Positions 1 to 12,100 of a stretch of DNA of 64,000 bases are shown here, piece after piece. The notes beneath the pieces are model-generated. The model was not told where the DNA came from, ran no database searches, and saw only the letters and a list, made by a program, of their open reading frames with translations. The stretch is from Symsagittifera roscoffensis (taxonomy: Eukaryota > Xenacoelomorpha > Acoela > Convolutidae). Each line of letters starts with the position of its first letter. The stretch's first letter is position 1. The position numbers were made by a program, and so were the translations under genes. The stretch covers positions 43,053,649 to 43,117,648 of the forward strand of contig NC_087068.1 of assembly GCF_963678635.1 (NCBI RefSeq), given 5' to 3'.

Positions 1-978
1 AGTTAACCACTCATTTGTATGAAATCTGTAAAATCTCATAAAAAGTTGGAAAACAATCAAAATTGAGATAACGTCATATAAAATTTTTTGTATTATTCGA
101 AGCGACATAAAGTTTGAGGCCATGAAATGGTAGAAAAAGAGAAACATAAGCTAGGACAGATTAGAACTCTGCCTCAGTAAATAAAGTTTGCCGCATAGTT
201 ATGAAACAATTATATTGCAGGTGAAAAGATTAGAAAGTATTTTTAAAAAAGCTAGGGAGAAATTTGAAAGCTGTCTCTTTTACTCTAAACAAAAAATGGA
301 ACGAGGTCGAGGTCTGCTACTTATGTGCAACCACTCCGAATTTCAATGGTTATGCTGCGACCTTACATGACCCAAAAAATGTTTAGCGGTTTTGCTAAAC
401 TCAAAAACGATATAACGCGACTTTTGCACGACCAAAGGGTTTTGCGCAACTTAAGGTGGCCAAAATTCATAAGTTGCGACTTCGCGCGACTCTAAAAAGA
501 AATGGTCCGATTTTGCGGGACCAAGAAATTTCTGTGCGTCTAAACGCGAAACAGAAAAGATATGTGGCAAGTTTGTGCGACCAGATAATTTCTGCTCATA
601 TGCAGGATTAAGAAATTAAATTGAAGCATCGAAGCAGTGTATCCGCAAAAATAAGTAATGAATTTTTGTTATTTTCATACAGTCGCGACCAATATTGTGT
701 ATTTTGAGACCGCCGCGACAGCAGTAGCAAAGATTATTCCGACCAAAGTCTAAAAAAATTTCATTTTTTTTTTCAATATTTTTTCGAATTTTCTGTGTGG
801 TTTGACGAAAGGATTTGATTGAAAAACTGAAACTTGAGCATATTCGACAAGCACGGTACAACAATTTTTTTTTTCAATAAGAAAACTAACACAACAGAAA
901 AAACGCATTATCTGGAATTTGTAATACATAAATGGAGCTAAGAAATCCAAGAGACACTCATTCGCACCCCAGGTCTGA
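1..978. other. Non-coding, with scattered GCGAC-rich repeats
   Basis: I see no convincing gene. From about 360 to 560 the motif 'gcgcgac' or 'ttgcgac' recurs in degenerate form. The same motif forms a tighter array at 5220-5340, so both belong to one local repeat family. Short open frames here lack coding character. Confidence 0.4.
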
Positions 979-1680
979 AAATCCAACTTTATTTCATGAT
1001 TTGGCACTTTTGTCGAATCTATCCTGATTAGGTCGGTACTTGATATAACAGATTTTAAAGTCTTAGTCAACTTGATTCAATCTTTACAGTTCGTTGTTCA
1101 TGTGCGGCCAAAAATTGTAACTTTGTACAGCATGTTTTTTATGTAAGTGCAACCAAATTGGTGCATGTAATTGGGGCGGTACAACCATTTTCTCTCCCAA
1201 AAACAAAACTCCGTCGAAGAATGAAGTTTAAGAGAATAAAGAGAAATTAAGGTCAATCGGTCATGACCTCACGGTCTTCCTTTCAACAAACTCTGGCTAG
1301 TCAAACAAGATCGATGAAAATCGGTATTGTACTAGAATCAGCCGAATGCTGATGAACTGAGTTTGTTTGCTTTACAATTATAGTTGGTAATTCCCAGACG
1401 TCCTGTCCTGGGTTTCCCGATGAACCACTGCTCTCACTCATTTCTAATGGATCTATCAACTCACAAATTTTGCAGTTTTTGGTACGTTTTCAATTTACTG
1501 TACCTAATTGGATCAAATGACTGTTTCTAAACGCGTAAAAGAATAGAATCACTCTGCATTTTTGTTACTCATATGTAAATTTTGTTCAGATTTTTTTCTG
1601 CAGATTCTGCTTAGCCAATTTTGGATCTTATTGTAAATTTCGTGTGATTTATACTCTTAGGTTGTATCCTGCTGACCGCG
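979..1680. repeat. Direct repeat, left copy (LTR candidate)
   Basis: This segment is a diverged direct repeat of 4369-5060. Shared blocks in the same order include 'tataacagattttaaa', 'ggctagtcaaacaa', 'tctcactcatttct' and 'gatcaaatgac'. The copies flank about 2.7 kb that holds minus-strand integrase-like and pol-tail-like sequence in the order expected for one element, so an old LTR pair is possible. Clear TG..CA termini and a target duplication are not visible, so an ancient segmental duplication is the alternative. Confidence 0.5.
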
Positions 1681-1929
1681 CCAAGTAAAAGTATGAACTT
1701 GCACTACTTAGCTGTAATCTAACAAGATTACATGCAAGATGTAAGAGAATAAAAATTAGTTAAGTTCTTTACGCCAGCCACTGATTGTAAATGTCCGATA
1801 GCATGACAATCATGCTAAAATAATAAAATTTTAGGTAACAAACTAAAATATGTATTCTAGGTCCGCTATCTTTATTGTTCCTCCATTAGCGCCAGGGACG
1901 TCATATCCTCTCCCACTACCGTTGATGCA

Positions 1930-2200
1930 CTATCTGTTATAACCAAGGTTCGAATTCGTTCGGCAGTTTTTTATCCAAGTTTCCAGCCCTTGGTCAAGCA
2001 ACTGCACTCGGAATCCGTCAATAATAACGCCGTGGGAATCCGTAGCTGATGATACTCCTAATTTGTGTTTCAGTATATGCCTTAAATTGTCGAGTACGTC
2101 CACAGAATGTCTCGCCACTTCTTCATCCAGGCCATGTATATCGTCCAGTATATAGTCATTGACCCAATTGATGTGGCACTATTCCCTGTCAAAATACTTG
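1930..2200 (-). pseudogene. Minus-strand retroelement-like coding fragment
   Basis: An open minus-strand frame runs through 'WVNDYILDDIHGLDEE' and 'LDNLRHILKHKLGV', with helical, charged composition typical of real protein. It recalls helical gag-type proteins of LTR retroelements, but I cannot assign a family. It lies inside the direct-repeat pair, in a stretch with other retroelement fragments on the same strand. It has no initiator context and ends after about 65 residues. Confidence 0.3.
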
Positions 2201-2367
2201 TCCTTCATGCTTCTTTTTTGGACTTGGTATCTTTTCGGTAGGCTTATTTTTTTCGTCGGTCTAATCGTCAAATTTTTACTCGCCGTTCCCTCAGGTTGGC
2301 TCTCCATCTCCGGCTACAAATTGTACGCAATGACAAACGTGATGCTGTTTGCGGCATCATTTTACTA

Positions 2368-2760
2368 TTATCGTTTGAGATACTTCATCGTGTTACCTGG
2401 ATTAAACAGGTTGGTCTCCATCGAGATTGCATTGGTGACAAACTTCTCGCCCAGAAACATTGGCGGCCGTCTGTCCTCTAAAGGTCGCGTATTATGACGT
2501 AATTGTCTTGCCACAGGCGTTCTGTCAGACGATGTACCCTGTGGACTATTTTCGCCTACCATTGGTGGTGTATTCGGTACCTCTTTCTTGATCTCCTCTG
2601 TTTATTCAGCCTTTAACGACGAAAAATCGTCTTACGGTACTATTTCCTCAAGTTCTTGGGTGTTCAAATCATCCTCTTTGCCTTTCTTGGAAGATGACAG
2701 CCATTCTCTTTGTGGGCATTTGTGCCACCGACCTGAGAAAATTAGGACTATCAGTTACTA
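2368..2760 (-). pseudogene. Pol C-terminal-like fragment of LTR retroelement
   Basis: The minus strand reads as a polar, Pro/Arg-rich stretch with 'KKGKEDDLNTQELEEIV' then, after two stops, 'RQLRHNTRPLEDRRPP'. Basic R-x-x-R-x-x-RxP tails of this sort are common after the integrase of LTR retroelements. The integrase-like piece at 4105-4260 lies upstream on the same strand, so the order fits one deleted element. Two in-frame stops show it is inactive. Recognition rests on composition and context only. Confidence 0.35.
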
Positions 2761-4100
2761 TGACTCCATTCTACGAACTGTCAATGTGAATTGAGTTATT
2801 CCCACAGCTTTGCGCACTGACTTGGTTTCTCTTTTGTAGAGTCTTTGCTATCTACTGTCTGTGGCATTTCTGTAGTAGCCATGAATGCCGCTTTTTTGTG
2901 GCATCCGTTTCGGCTCTTACCTGTATTACGCTAGCAAAACTATATACGTCGGACAAAACGCTTGCTAGGAATGAAGGGTCCTTTCTACTTTCTATCTTAG
3001 AAAGTGAATCTAAAATTCGCTGAGAAATATTTTATTAGAAAAGAAGTTAGTATGAATTTACAGCAAGTTGCCTTTTGACTCAATATCTATTTTAACGGTG
3101 AGATTAGAGATATTTTTACTGAGAGTAGATATTATTTTAGAGATTGGTTGGGGTGGCTGAGGAGAGTGGTGTTGGTGTTAGAAGAGATATTGTTGGGAAT
3201 GAATTCCCGTAGTTTTGAGCTTCTATTTATACCTAATGGGGAAATCACGCCACTTTTCGTATCAAATGAGAAGTTACTTCTTAACTTCGTATTCTCTATT
3301 CGTACATTTGTATTTTACGAGAAGAAAGTTTCGTATGCTCGTACTTTACGAGAAGACTCGTTATTATTCGCATTGAATGAGAATAGTCGTTTCAATTCTC
3401 AATGCTTAAAACGTTATACGAATTTTTCCAATAGCATTTCCCTTCGTTTTGCAAGGGAATAAAAACATATTTCTTTTGTGGTGGCGGCGGCGTCACATTT
3501 TGTGAACGCAATAAAATAATTCATGTTTCTGTTTCTATTTGAAATCAGAACACCTGTTTTGCTGTTTGCGTTACTCTCTTTCTCCGTCTCGTGGTTTTGA
3601 TCGCTGCTCTTGGCCCTGATTGCGCACTTAAACTCCTTGAGATGTCAGATTGTTGTTCCCTAGAACAAGGTAAATATTTAATCAAATTCTTGAACCACCT
3701 TTTTTTTAAGTTGCTTCAAAGCACGGTTCCGATTTTAATCTATCCTCATTTTTCCGAAAATTTTGGTACCTTGTTTTTGAGCAATTGACTCTGGAGCTTT
3801 ATGCTGTGGCATTTATGCGCAATGAGTAGCATGCATAATCCTCGCGGGGAACATTTTTTTGTTCTCATCTATTGCAAACAATACATTTTGCCAGGACAAG
3901 CTACTGACCGACGCGTCAAGTGTTACCGTATGCCAATTAGTCTTTGGTGTTTGAAGAACTAGGCGTCAAACAATGAACAACCCATCGATTGGTGGGTTGT
4001 TGTTCGAACTTCAACGTTATTTTTGTTCAAAACAAAATTTCACGCTGGTTTTGGCTCTTGAAACCAACACGCCATTTATCGTCCCCAAAACGTTCTTATA
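2761..4100. other. Internal sequence of putative decayed LTR element
   Basis: This stretch sits between the two retroelement-like fragments and has no recognisable gene. A plus-strand open frame at 3148-3462 lacks recognisable features. A near-perfect hairpin 'acaacccatc/gattggtgggttgt' lies at about 3975-4000. Confidence 0.35.
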
Positions 4101-4104
4101 CAAC

Positions 4105-4260
4105 TTTCACTGAAATAGTTGCTCGATGGTTCTCGACTGGTGCTAAGGTCAGTTTGATATTAATTTGTGTACAAAAGTCACTGATAAATTTTGCAATAAA
4201 ACACGATCCTTGATCAGTTTTACTTACTCTTGGTATTGCGTGCACTGTTACATGAACTTC
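4105..4260 (-). pseudogene. Retroviral-type integrase core fragment
   Basis: On the minus strand a continuous frame contains 'TDQGSCFIAKFISDF' followed by 'LAPVENHRAT'. The first block matches the segment around the second catalytic aspartate of DDE integrases (TDxGxxF); the second matches the region approaching the catalytic glutamate (P..NHRAT). The rest of the domain is absent or disrupted by stops on either side. Gypsy-type is most likely; the fragment is too short to exclude other LTR families. Confidence 0.6.
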
Positions 4261-4368
4261 CGAAAATCATTTTTTTTAATACCGCGGTTGTAAGAGTTAC
4301 AACCTAAATCGTTTTGAACTTTTAGAATCGATCGACCCAAATTAAGACACACTTAACGGACTAAGAAA

Positions 4369-5060
4369 ATCCAATTGTTTTTCATGAACTAGCTATTCCT
4401 TCGGATCTAATCGGGTAAAATCGATACATGGTATAACAGATTTTAAATTCTGAGTCGACTTGATGCAATCTTTGAAGTTTGCAGCGGTAACCTGAAGTTG
4501 CTTCTTTTTTGTCTATTTCTCGCTTTTTAACAAGCCTGCATGTCCTGTAAATGCATCATGATCGGTGCGCGCAATTGCTGCGGGACAACCATTTTAAACT
4601 CCAAAAACAAAAATTCATTCGAAGAATGAAATTTATGATCATATCGACAAAAGTTTGCGCAAAGGTTGTTAATGACCAATTGGTCTTTTTTCATAATTTT
4701 CGGCTAGTCAAACAAAACTGATTCAAACATCTCCGCGCTATAATACTAGATTCAGTCGGAGGTTGATGAATTGATTTTGTTCCGGCAGCACTTATAGTTG
4801 ATAATATCCTGGCGTCCTGCCCTGGGATTCCTAATGAACAATTGTTCTCACTCATTTCTGATGGATGATCTATCAAATCACAATTTTTGAAGCTTTTTGT
4901 ACGTTTCTGATCAAATGACATTTTCTAAATGCGTAAATGAGTTTCTTATTTCGCATTTTCTCTTATTACGTAATTCTCATTTTGATTTTGTTCTGCACAT
5001 TTTGCTTAGCACGTTTTGTTCTGATTGGAAATCAGGTGTGATTTTTCCATGAAGGCTCGT
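4369..5060. repeat. Direct repeat, right copy (LTR candidate)
   Basis: This is the partner of 979-1680. It preserves the same series of short blocks but with many substitutions and indels, so the duplication is old. If these are LTRs the element lies on the minus strand, with this copy as the 5' LTR. Confidence 0.5.
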
Positions 5061-5220
5061 ATACACTTGCACTAACAATATAAAAAATGTATTCTACGTC
5101 CATAGTATGACCTCTACTCTGCACACTCGACCCATTACGCTGACTATTTGTGGCATCTAATTTTGCGTGGAAACAAAAAAAAAGAAACAAAAGAAAAAAC
5201 TTCAAACATACCCAAATGCA

Positions 5221-5345
5221 AAGTTCTTTCTTTGCGCGACTTTGCGCGACCCATGTTGCGATTTTGCGCGACCCATGTTGCGATTTTGCGCGACCAATGT
5301 TGAGACTCAATGTTGCGACTTTGCGCGACCCAAAACTTGAGCGGG
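5221..5345. repeat. Short tandem array of GCGCGACCCATGTTGCGA-type unit
   Basis: The unit 'gcgcgacccatgttgcga', spaced at about 24 bp with 'ttttgc', occurs four to five times with small changes. Open frames on both strands across it are products of the repetition. Related degenerate copies lie at 360-560. Confidence 0.7.
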
Positions 5346-5832
5346 AACATGGAGCTTTGGTCGCAAAACAAGTCGCGGGCTTCGTCCGGGTTGCTTTGTT
5401 TCTTATCTCAAAAATAAATTGCAAATTAGAGCCGCGGTGTAGTTTTGAAATCGGTGTAGTTTTCAAATTATGAAATAAACTCCACAAACTTAATTAAAAA
5501 TTTCCACAAAAAAATAATAGAACGGATGACAATATAAAAAATTTAAAAATTTGAAATATGGTCAGGCGAGGTAAAAAAAATTTCAATTTAGTTAAATTAG
5601 CAAGAAAAAAAGCTTCACAGCGGGAGCTTCTAAGTGAGTGCTAAAATGCCAGAAAATAATGCACATAGTTTGTTGTTGGTTGGAGATAAAACTTTGGATG
5701 TTTTTTACGAGATGTGGTTTTACGAGTTAAAGTTCACATCAAAGCTTTCACACACGCACTTTTATTTTATTTAAGTCAGCAAAACCTCAAACAACTTATT
5801 GTTAGTTTATATGCTAACTTACGAGAGAAGAG
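5346..5832. promoter_or_regulatory. Upstream region of the acyltransferase gene
   Basis: This AT-rich stretch precedes the start codon at 5833 and must hold the 5' untranslated region and proximal promoter if exon 1 is the first exon. I can pick out no certain TATA box or transcription start site. Confidence 0.3.
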
Positions 5833-6186
5833 ATGAACTTTGAATCGCAATTTGAACATCGGATTCATCTGGATGCTATTCGGGGTCTTGCTTGCATTGC
5901 AGTTGTTCTGTTTCATTGTGAAGTCCCTGGATTTTCAAACGGATTTGTGGGTGTGGATGTGTTCTTCGTGCTCTCCGGATACCTCATTTCTTCCAAGTTG
6001 TTGCGGGAACTGGTCTCCAATGGAGGACTGGACGTCGCTGGCTTCTACTGCCGACGATTCAAACGACTGTTCCCGGCATCAGCAGCCGTCCTAATTGTAA
6101 CAGCAATGCTATACAAAATCTTTGAGATTCCGAAATTGGTCAGCGAGCATAAAATGTCGTTTGTCGCAGCTTCTCTCTATTTCCAG
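5833..6186 (+). CDS. AT3-SGNH gene exon 1
   Basis: This exon encodes the first 118 residues. It starts at an ATG followed by a hydrophilic leader, then 'HLDAIRGLACIAVVLFH', which holds the arginine and histidine of the AT3 R-X10-H motif, then 'GFVGVDVFFVLSGYLIS', the second conserved membrane segment. A third hydrophobic stretch lies at residues 84-95. It ends at '..tttccag' before 'gttcgt', a phase-0 donor. The protein frame stays open past the donor to 6291 but loses AT3 similarity, which supports the splice. Confidence 0.85.
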
Positions 6187-9100
6187 GTTCGTTTTTTTTC
6201 AGGTTCGTTTTTTGTTATCAAAATGACTCGCAAGTCGAACTTCAAACTTCCACAGCTAGATGTTTGTCATATTTTTTCACATAGAGAATGATATAAAAAC
6301 TTTTTCCAACTTTTCAAAATTCGCTTCATCGTGGTGTCAACTTGATTGAAAAATAGTTGTAATGGAGAGAGGGACGTCCTCACTCACAAAGAAGTTCGGC
6401 TCTCTCATCATTGCAAAGAGCTTTATTGGGTATTAATTGTTGGCATCCTTTTTAGGCTATGTATATACTGTTTTGGAAAATAATCAAGAGACATTTCATA
6501 TCGTTTTTTCGGTGTTATAGAAGAGAAGAGCTCGCCTCGCCGTATCAGTTTGTTTCATCAAAAAAAGACAAAACTTTAGTTTCGTTTTTGAGACCTTCTT
6601 GGGTTGAGTAGCGAATTAAAATGTCAATGCTCGACCAAAAAACAGGAGTTTGGTTCTAGACACGGCCCGGCTCGAGTTTTTCAGCCTAAATTCAAGCAAG
6701 ATTTGAGCGGTTTGAGCTGTTTTTCAGACGATTAAGCTCAAAATCTTCATCTAGAAAGAGTGGTTTGAAAATGTTCAGCGGCTTTATATTTTGACTTTTT
6801 AGTAGGCGTAAAAAGCCCTGACAACTTGTTTTTGGACCCTAGAACATTTTAGGTTTTTGTGCGTATGTTTTAAGATTGCGGTAGCTTACAAGTTCAGAAT
6901 TTTGTGTGTGCTTGTGTGTGCCGTGCCGTGCAACGAATACACTGGATTAAAAACTTTGGGATAAAATTTCCAAAAGATATATTTTTTTTGGATTTGAGAG
7001 GTTATGAATGATTTTTGAAGGGTTTGATTACTTCTTGCCATGATTTGAGAGGTTTTGAGCGGTTTGTGTCGTTTGAGCGCAATCGTAAAAAATAACCGAT
7101 CAAACCGCGGGTTTGGGTCGAGCATAAATTCGAAACAAGTAGCGTAGAATCTTCCGACATTTGTCTTAAGCAATTACAACAATTTTTTTTCAAACTAGTG
7201 TCGATTTTTTTCGGCGCGGTGTGATAAAAAGAGCTGAAAGAAAAACTAGTTATTTGGCATATTCGACAGCAATAGTAAAGTAAGCAAATTGAAAAACAAT
7301 TTGTGTTTAAAAATGACAAGAAAAACAAAAATATATACTTTTGTAAAAACTGTTGAAAAGTTTGTGCAGTTTTTTGAGTTTTTGAAACTTTTGATTCCAA
7401 AAGGTGCGAAATACTCAAATATGAACGTTTTTTAATTAAAATTAAGTTATACGTTTTAAGTTAGGCCATTGAAGGTTTTAGGCTGTTAAAATAAGCTATC
7501 GTAAGTCTGCTCGCTCGCTTTATTCGTGCGAATTAAGACAAAAACCAAAAAAATCTCGAGAATCGGTTTTTCTCGACGATCAGATTTTTTTGAACTGTTT
7601 AGTGTCGTTCCAAATACGACTGTAAGGACTTTAATATGACATATCTCTCATTTTTCCAATGAGGCTTTGTGACAGATGATTTTGCAAGAAAAAGAGCAAA
7701 AAAAAAGAAAAAGACTAAATTATACCCTAATACAAAGTTCCTCCCCATTTTTCAAATGTCAGAACAATAACATACCCAAAACTGGTTGAGCACGTTCGAA
7801 ACCGCTGAAGTTTTTTCCACTGATATATAATCTTGCAGAGTAGTACCATGTAGTTGAGCGCCTCTGATGATTTATGTAGAAAATAGAAAAAGAGGTGAAG
7901 AGTATCTAGAATAAACAAAATGATAGCGACGGTGGGAATGATGAGTTGGGTTATTGAATTGTTGATGATTTTGGAAGAATTGATTAGATGCATGCGTTCT
8001 GTAAATTTTATACGTTTATTTTTTTCCGTTGCCTAGTTAATATCTCGCTCCTGGGTGTGGCGTAGAAGTTGAAGTATGTAAGTATTATAATTATGTATGT
8101 TGTTTTATAATATCGTATGACCATCAAGGTCAACGTTATAGTGAACGTTGTGTGTTCACATAGACACTGTGTGGCATATGAGTTTGAATTTAAATTGATT
8201 CTTTTACGTTTTGTTATTACGTTGATGTTTATGAAGTAGTACACAGGCATACTTCCACATGGCGCAGCCGAATACGGATTTGGCCTACCGTGGGTTAGAC
8301 GTAATCTGGGCTGCCCTTCACAAGAACCTCCGATAGGTGGGAAGAATGGAACCTATTTTCAACTGATTGTTATTGCTAAAGAGGCGTTGGGGACAAAAGA
8401 TTAGCAAGACGAGGAGAACCGACGGGCGGAAGATGAGCGTCGGACATTCAAATGAGCGACTCGGGGAGAAGCGGATAAGCGGTTGAAATCGAAATTATTT
8501 TTGTCTTTAGGGAAACAAGGACAAAGATATTTCAACCAAAAACATCCATATCGTAAAAGCGTGGACATGAAGTTTCTCGAATTTTGGAAGACTTCAACGG
8601 AAACGTTTCAGAAAGAACCGAATGTCACGAATAAAAGATTTGTTTGCTTTGGCCACAAGCAAAAGGACAATGAGAGTATGGAACAGTTCTTTGGAGCATT
8701 GAGTGACCTTACTTCAGGTTCTGATTTGGGGGATTGTGAAGCATCGATTGTTCGCAACCTTTTTATTTTTATTATGGAAAACGAGGAAGTTAAGAAACAG
8801 TTATGCATGTAAACATTGAGCCCGGGGGAGGCATTAACTTTCGCAGTCGTTCGAGAAAGAGGTGAATTGAGGTACAGGAGAGTCAGTGGAGAAATCCCAA
8901 GATTTGGGAAACACAAATTTAACAACTGGTCAAATAAAGCAAGGCCGAGTAACGTAAACCCAGAGACAGGTTTTGTTGAGCGCGAACCGGTTAATGGTGT
9001 AAATAATCAAGTATTGGATAAATGCCATAAAAGCGGCAACCTGTTTAAACCAAACCATGGGATCATTGTAAGGAGAAAAACATCGTCTGTCATTTTTGTA

Positions 9101-12100
9101 ATTGTCGTGGACATTTCGCAAGGTTCTGTAAAAAATCTTCGGTTAACCAAGTTGAAAAAGGGCACGAATTTACACAATTCGAGATGAATATGATCACGAA
9201 ATTGGAAGAACAAGATAACTAAGAATTAGGATTCTTCGTTATTAAGACGATTATGGATAAGAACGGCAGGGAAAACAGAAAAATGCTGGAGATTGCCATG
9301 GGCAATAGCCGGTGGCAGACAGAATTCCAGATAGATTGTGCAAGTCCAGTGTCATTTGGTTCCCAAACAAAACTACACGAGCTGAAGAGTCGAGATAAAT
9401 TTCTGGCGGTCACAAAAGTATCCGACGAGATTAAAAATATCTTCTATAGTGTGACAGAAGATGTGATTCCAATCATTGGGAAAATTCTGGTCGATGTTGA
9501 GTCTGAGGGTTGGGTGGTTAAGCAAGCTGAATTCTATATAATCGGAGGGGCCAAAGAGATATCATTGAGAAGAATATCTTACCATCCCTGGGGATTGGAG
9601 TTAGGCAGAAGAGGGTGGAGGCCTTTATTAGCGATGTGATCACGAACGGCACCCTGACTCCAGTGGGGGATTTCATCCCTGATTCAATGTAAGTACTTTA
9701 AACTAATATTGAGAGGTTTCAAGGAATTGTTTGAACGCCAAGGTGCACTAAAAATTGCGAGGTGAGAACGCACTTTCACGAGCCACTCCGACCGATTCAA
9801 GTTAAAGGTAAACGAGTTCCTAAACATGTGTTGCCGAAAGAGGAGGAAACCATTCAGGGGTTACTCCGGAATGGACACATTGTGAAACTCAGTAAGTGAC
9901 CTGAAGATTTATTTTATTTTTTATTTTACCTACTGTTTTGACAGCGAAACTAAATAATAAGCAAATTTACCTGAATCGATATCAGATGCCAAATTTAAAA
10001 GAACTGGTGGATAACGTAGTGTTGGCTCTCAGTGGTAATACTCAAGACCAGATATGGTTTTCGAATATAGACCTAAAATATGCGTTTTTGCAGATGAAAT
10101 TGAGCGAGGAAATCAGTCGGCAATCGTCTGTCATTACTGTAATTGTCGTGTACATTTTGCAAGGTTCTGTAAAAAATCTTCGGTTAACCAAGCTGAAAAA
10201 GGGTAGGAATTTACACAATTCGAAACGAATATTATCAAGAAGTTGGAAGAACAAGATAACGAAAAATTAGGATTCTTCGTTATTAAGACGATTATGGATA
10301 AGGACGGCAGGAAAAACAGAAAAATGCTGGAGATTGCCAAGGGCAATAGCTGGTGGCAGACGGAATTCCAGATAGGTTGTTCAAGTCCAGTGTCATTTGG
10401 TTCCCAAACAAAACTACACGAGCTGAAGATTCGAGATAGATTTCTGGGGGTCAGAAAAGTGTCCGACGAGATTAAAAATATCTTCTATAGTGCGACAGAA
10501 GATGTGATTCGAATCATTGGAAAAATTCTGGTCGATGTTGAGTCTGAGGGTTGGGTGGTTAAGCAAGCTGAATTCTATATAATCGGAGGCGGCCAAAGAG
10601 ATATCATTGAGAAGAATATCTTACCATCCCTGGGGATTGGAGTTAGGCAGAAGAGGGTGGAGGCCTTTATTAGCGATGTGATCACGAACGGCACCCTGAC
10701 TCCAGTGGGGGATTACTCCCTGATTCAATGTAAGTACTTTAAACTAATATTGAGAGGTTTCAAGGAATTGTTTGAACGCCAAGGTGCACTAAAAATTGCG
10801 AGGTGAGAACGCACTTTCACGAGCCACTCCGACCGATTCAAGTTAAAGGTAAACGAGTTCCTAAACATGTGTTGCCGAAAGAGGAGGAAACCATTCAGGG
10901 GTTACTCCGGAATGGACACATTGTGAAACTCAGTAAGTGACCTGAAGATTTATTTTATTTTTTATTTTACCTACTGTTTTGACAGCGAAACTAAATAATA
11001 AGCAAATTTACCTGAATCGATATCAGATGCCAAATTTAAAAGAACTGGTGGATAACGTAGTGTTGGCTCTCAGTGGTAATACTCAAGACCAGATATGGTT
11101 TTCGAATATAGACCTAAAATATGCGTTTTTGCAGATGAAATTGAGCGAGGAAATCAGTCGGCAATCGTCTGTCATTACTGTAATTGTCGTGTACATTTTG
11201 CAAGGTTCTGTAAAAAATCTTCGGTTAACCAAGCTGAAAAAGGGTAGGAATTTACACAATTCGAAACGAATATTATCACGAAGTTGGAAGAACAAGATAA
11301 CGAAAAATTAGGATTCTTCGTTATTAAGACGATTATGGATAAGGACGGCAGGAAAAACAGAAAAATGCTGGAGATTGCCAAGGGCAATAGCCGGTGGCAG
11401 ACGGAATTCCAGATAGGTTGTTCAAGTCCAGTGTCATTTGGTTCCCAAACAAAACTACACGAGCTGAAGATTCGAGATAGATTTATGGGGGTCAGAAAAG
11501 TGTCAGACGAGATTAAAAATATCTTCTATAGTGCGACAGAAGATGTGATTCGAATCATTGAGAAAATTCTGGTCGATGTTGAGTCTGAGGGTTGGGTGGT
11601 TAAGCAAGCTGAATTCTATATAATCGGAGGGGGCCAAAGAGTTATCATTGAGAATAATATCTTACCATCCCTGGGGATTGGAGTTAGGCAGAAGAGGGTG
11701 GAAGCCTCTATTAGCGAGGTGATCACGAACGGCACCCTGACGCCAGTGGGTGATTACTCCTTGATTCAATGTAAGTACTAATATTGAGAGATTTCAAGGA
11801 ATCGTTTGAACGCCAAGGTGCACTAAAAATTGCGAGGTGAGAACGCACTTTCACGAGCCACTCCGACCGATTCAAGTTAAAGGTAAACGAAATCCTAAAC
11901 ATGTGTTGCCGAAAGAGGAGGAAACCATTCAGGGGTTACTCCGGGATGGACACATTGTGAAACTCAGTAAGTGGACTGAAGATTAATTTTATTTTTTTAA
12001 ATCATTTCTACTGTTTTGACAGCGAAACTAAATAATAAGCAAATGTACCTTAATCGATACCAGATGCCAAAAGAACTGGCAGATAACGTAGTGTTGGCTA

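Noticed and set aside
5032-5487. Overlapping open frames on both strands around the GCGCGAC array
   Set aside because: Mirror-image frames over a short tandem repeat, with no recognisable protein.
6187-8240. Minus-strand frames at 6886-7418, 7727-7993 and 8008-8250 as genes
   Set aside because: Low-complexity composition, no domain or splice signals, and they lie within an intron of a plus-strand gene and in repeat sequence.
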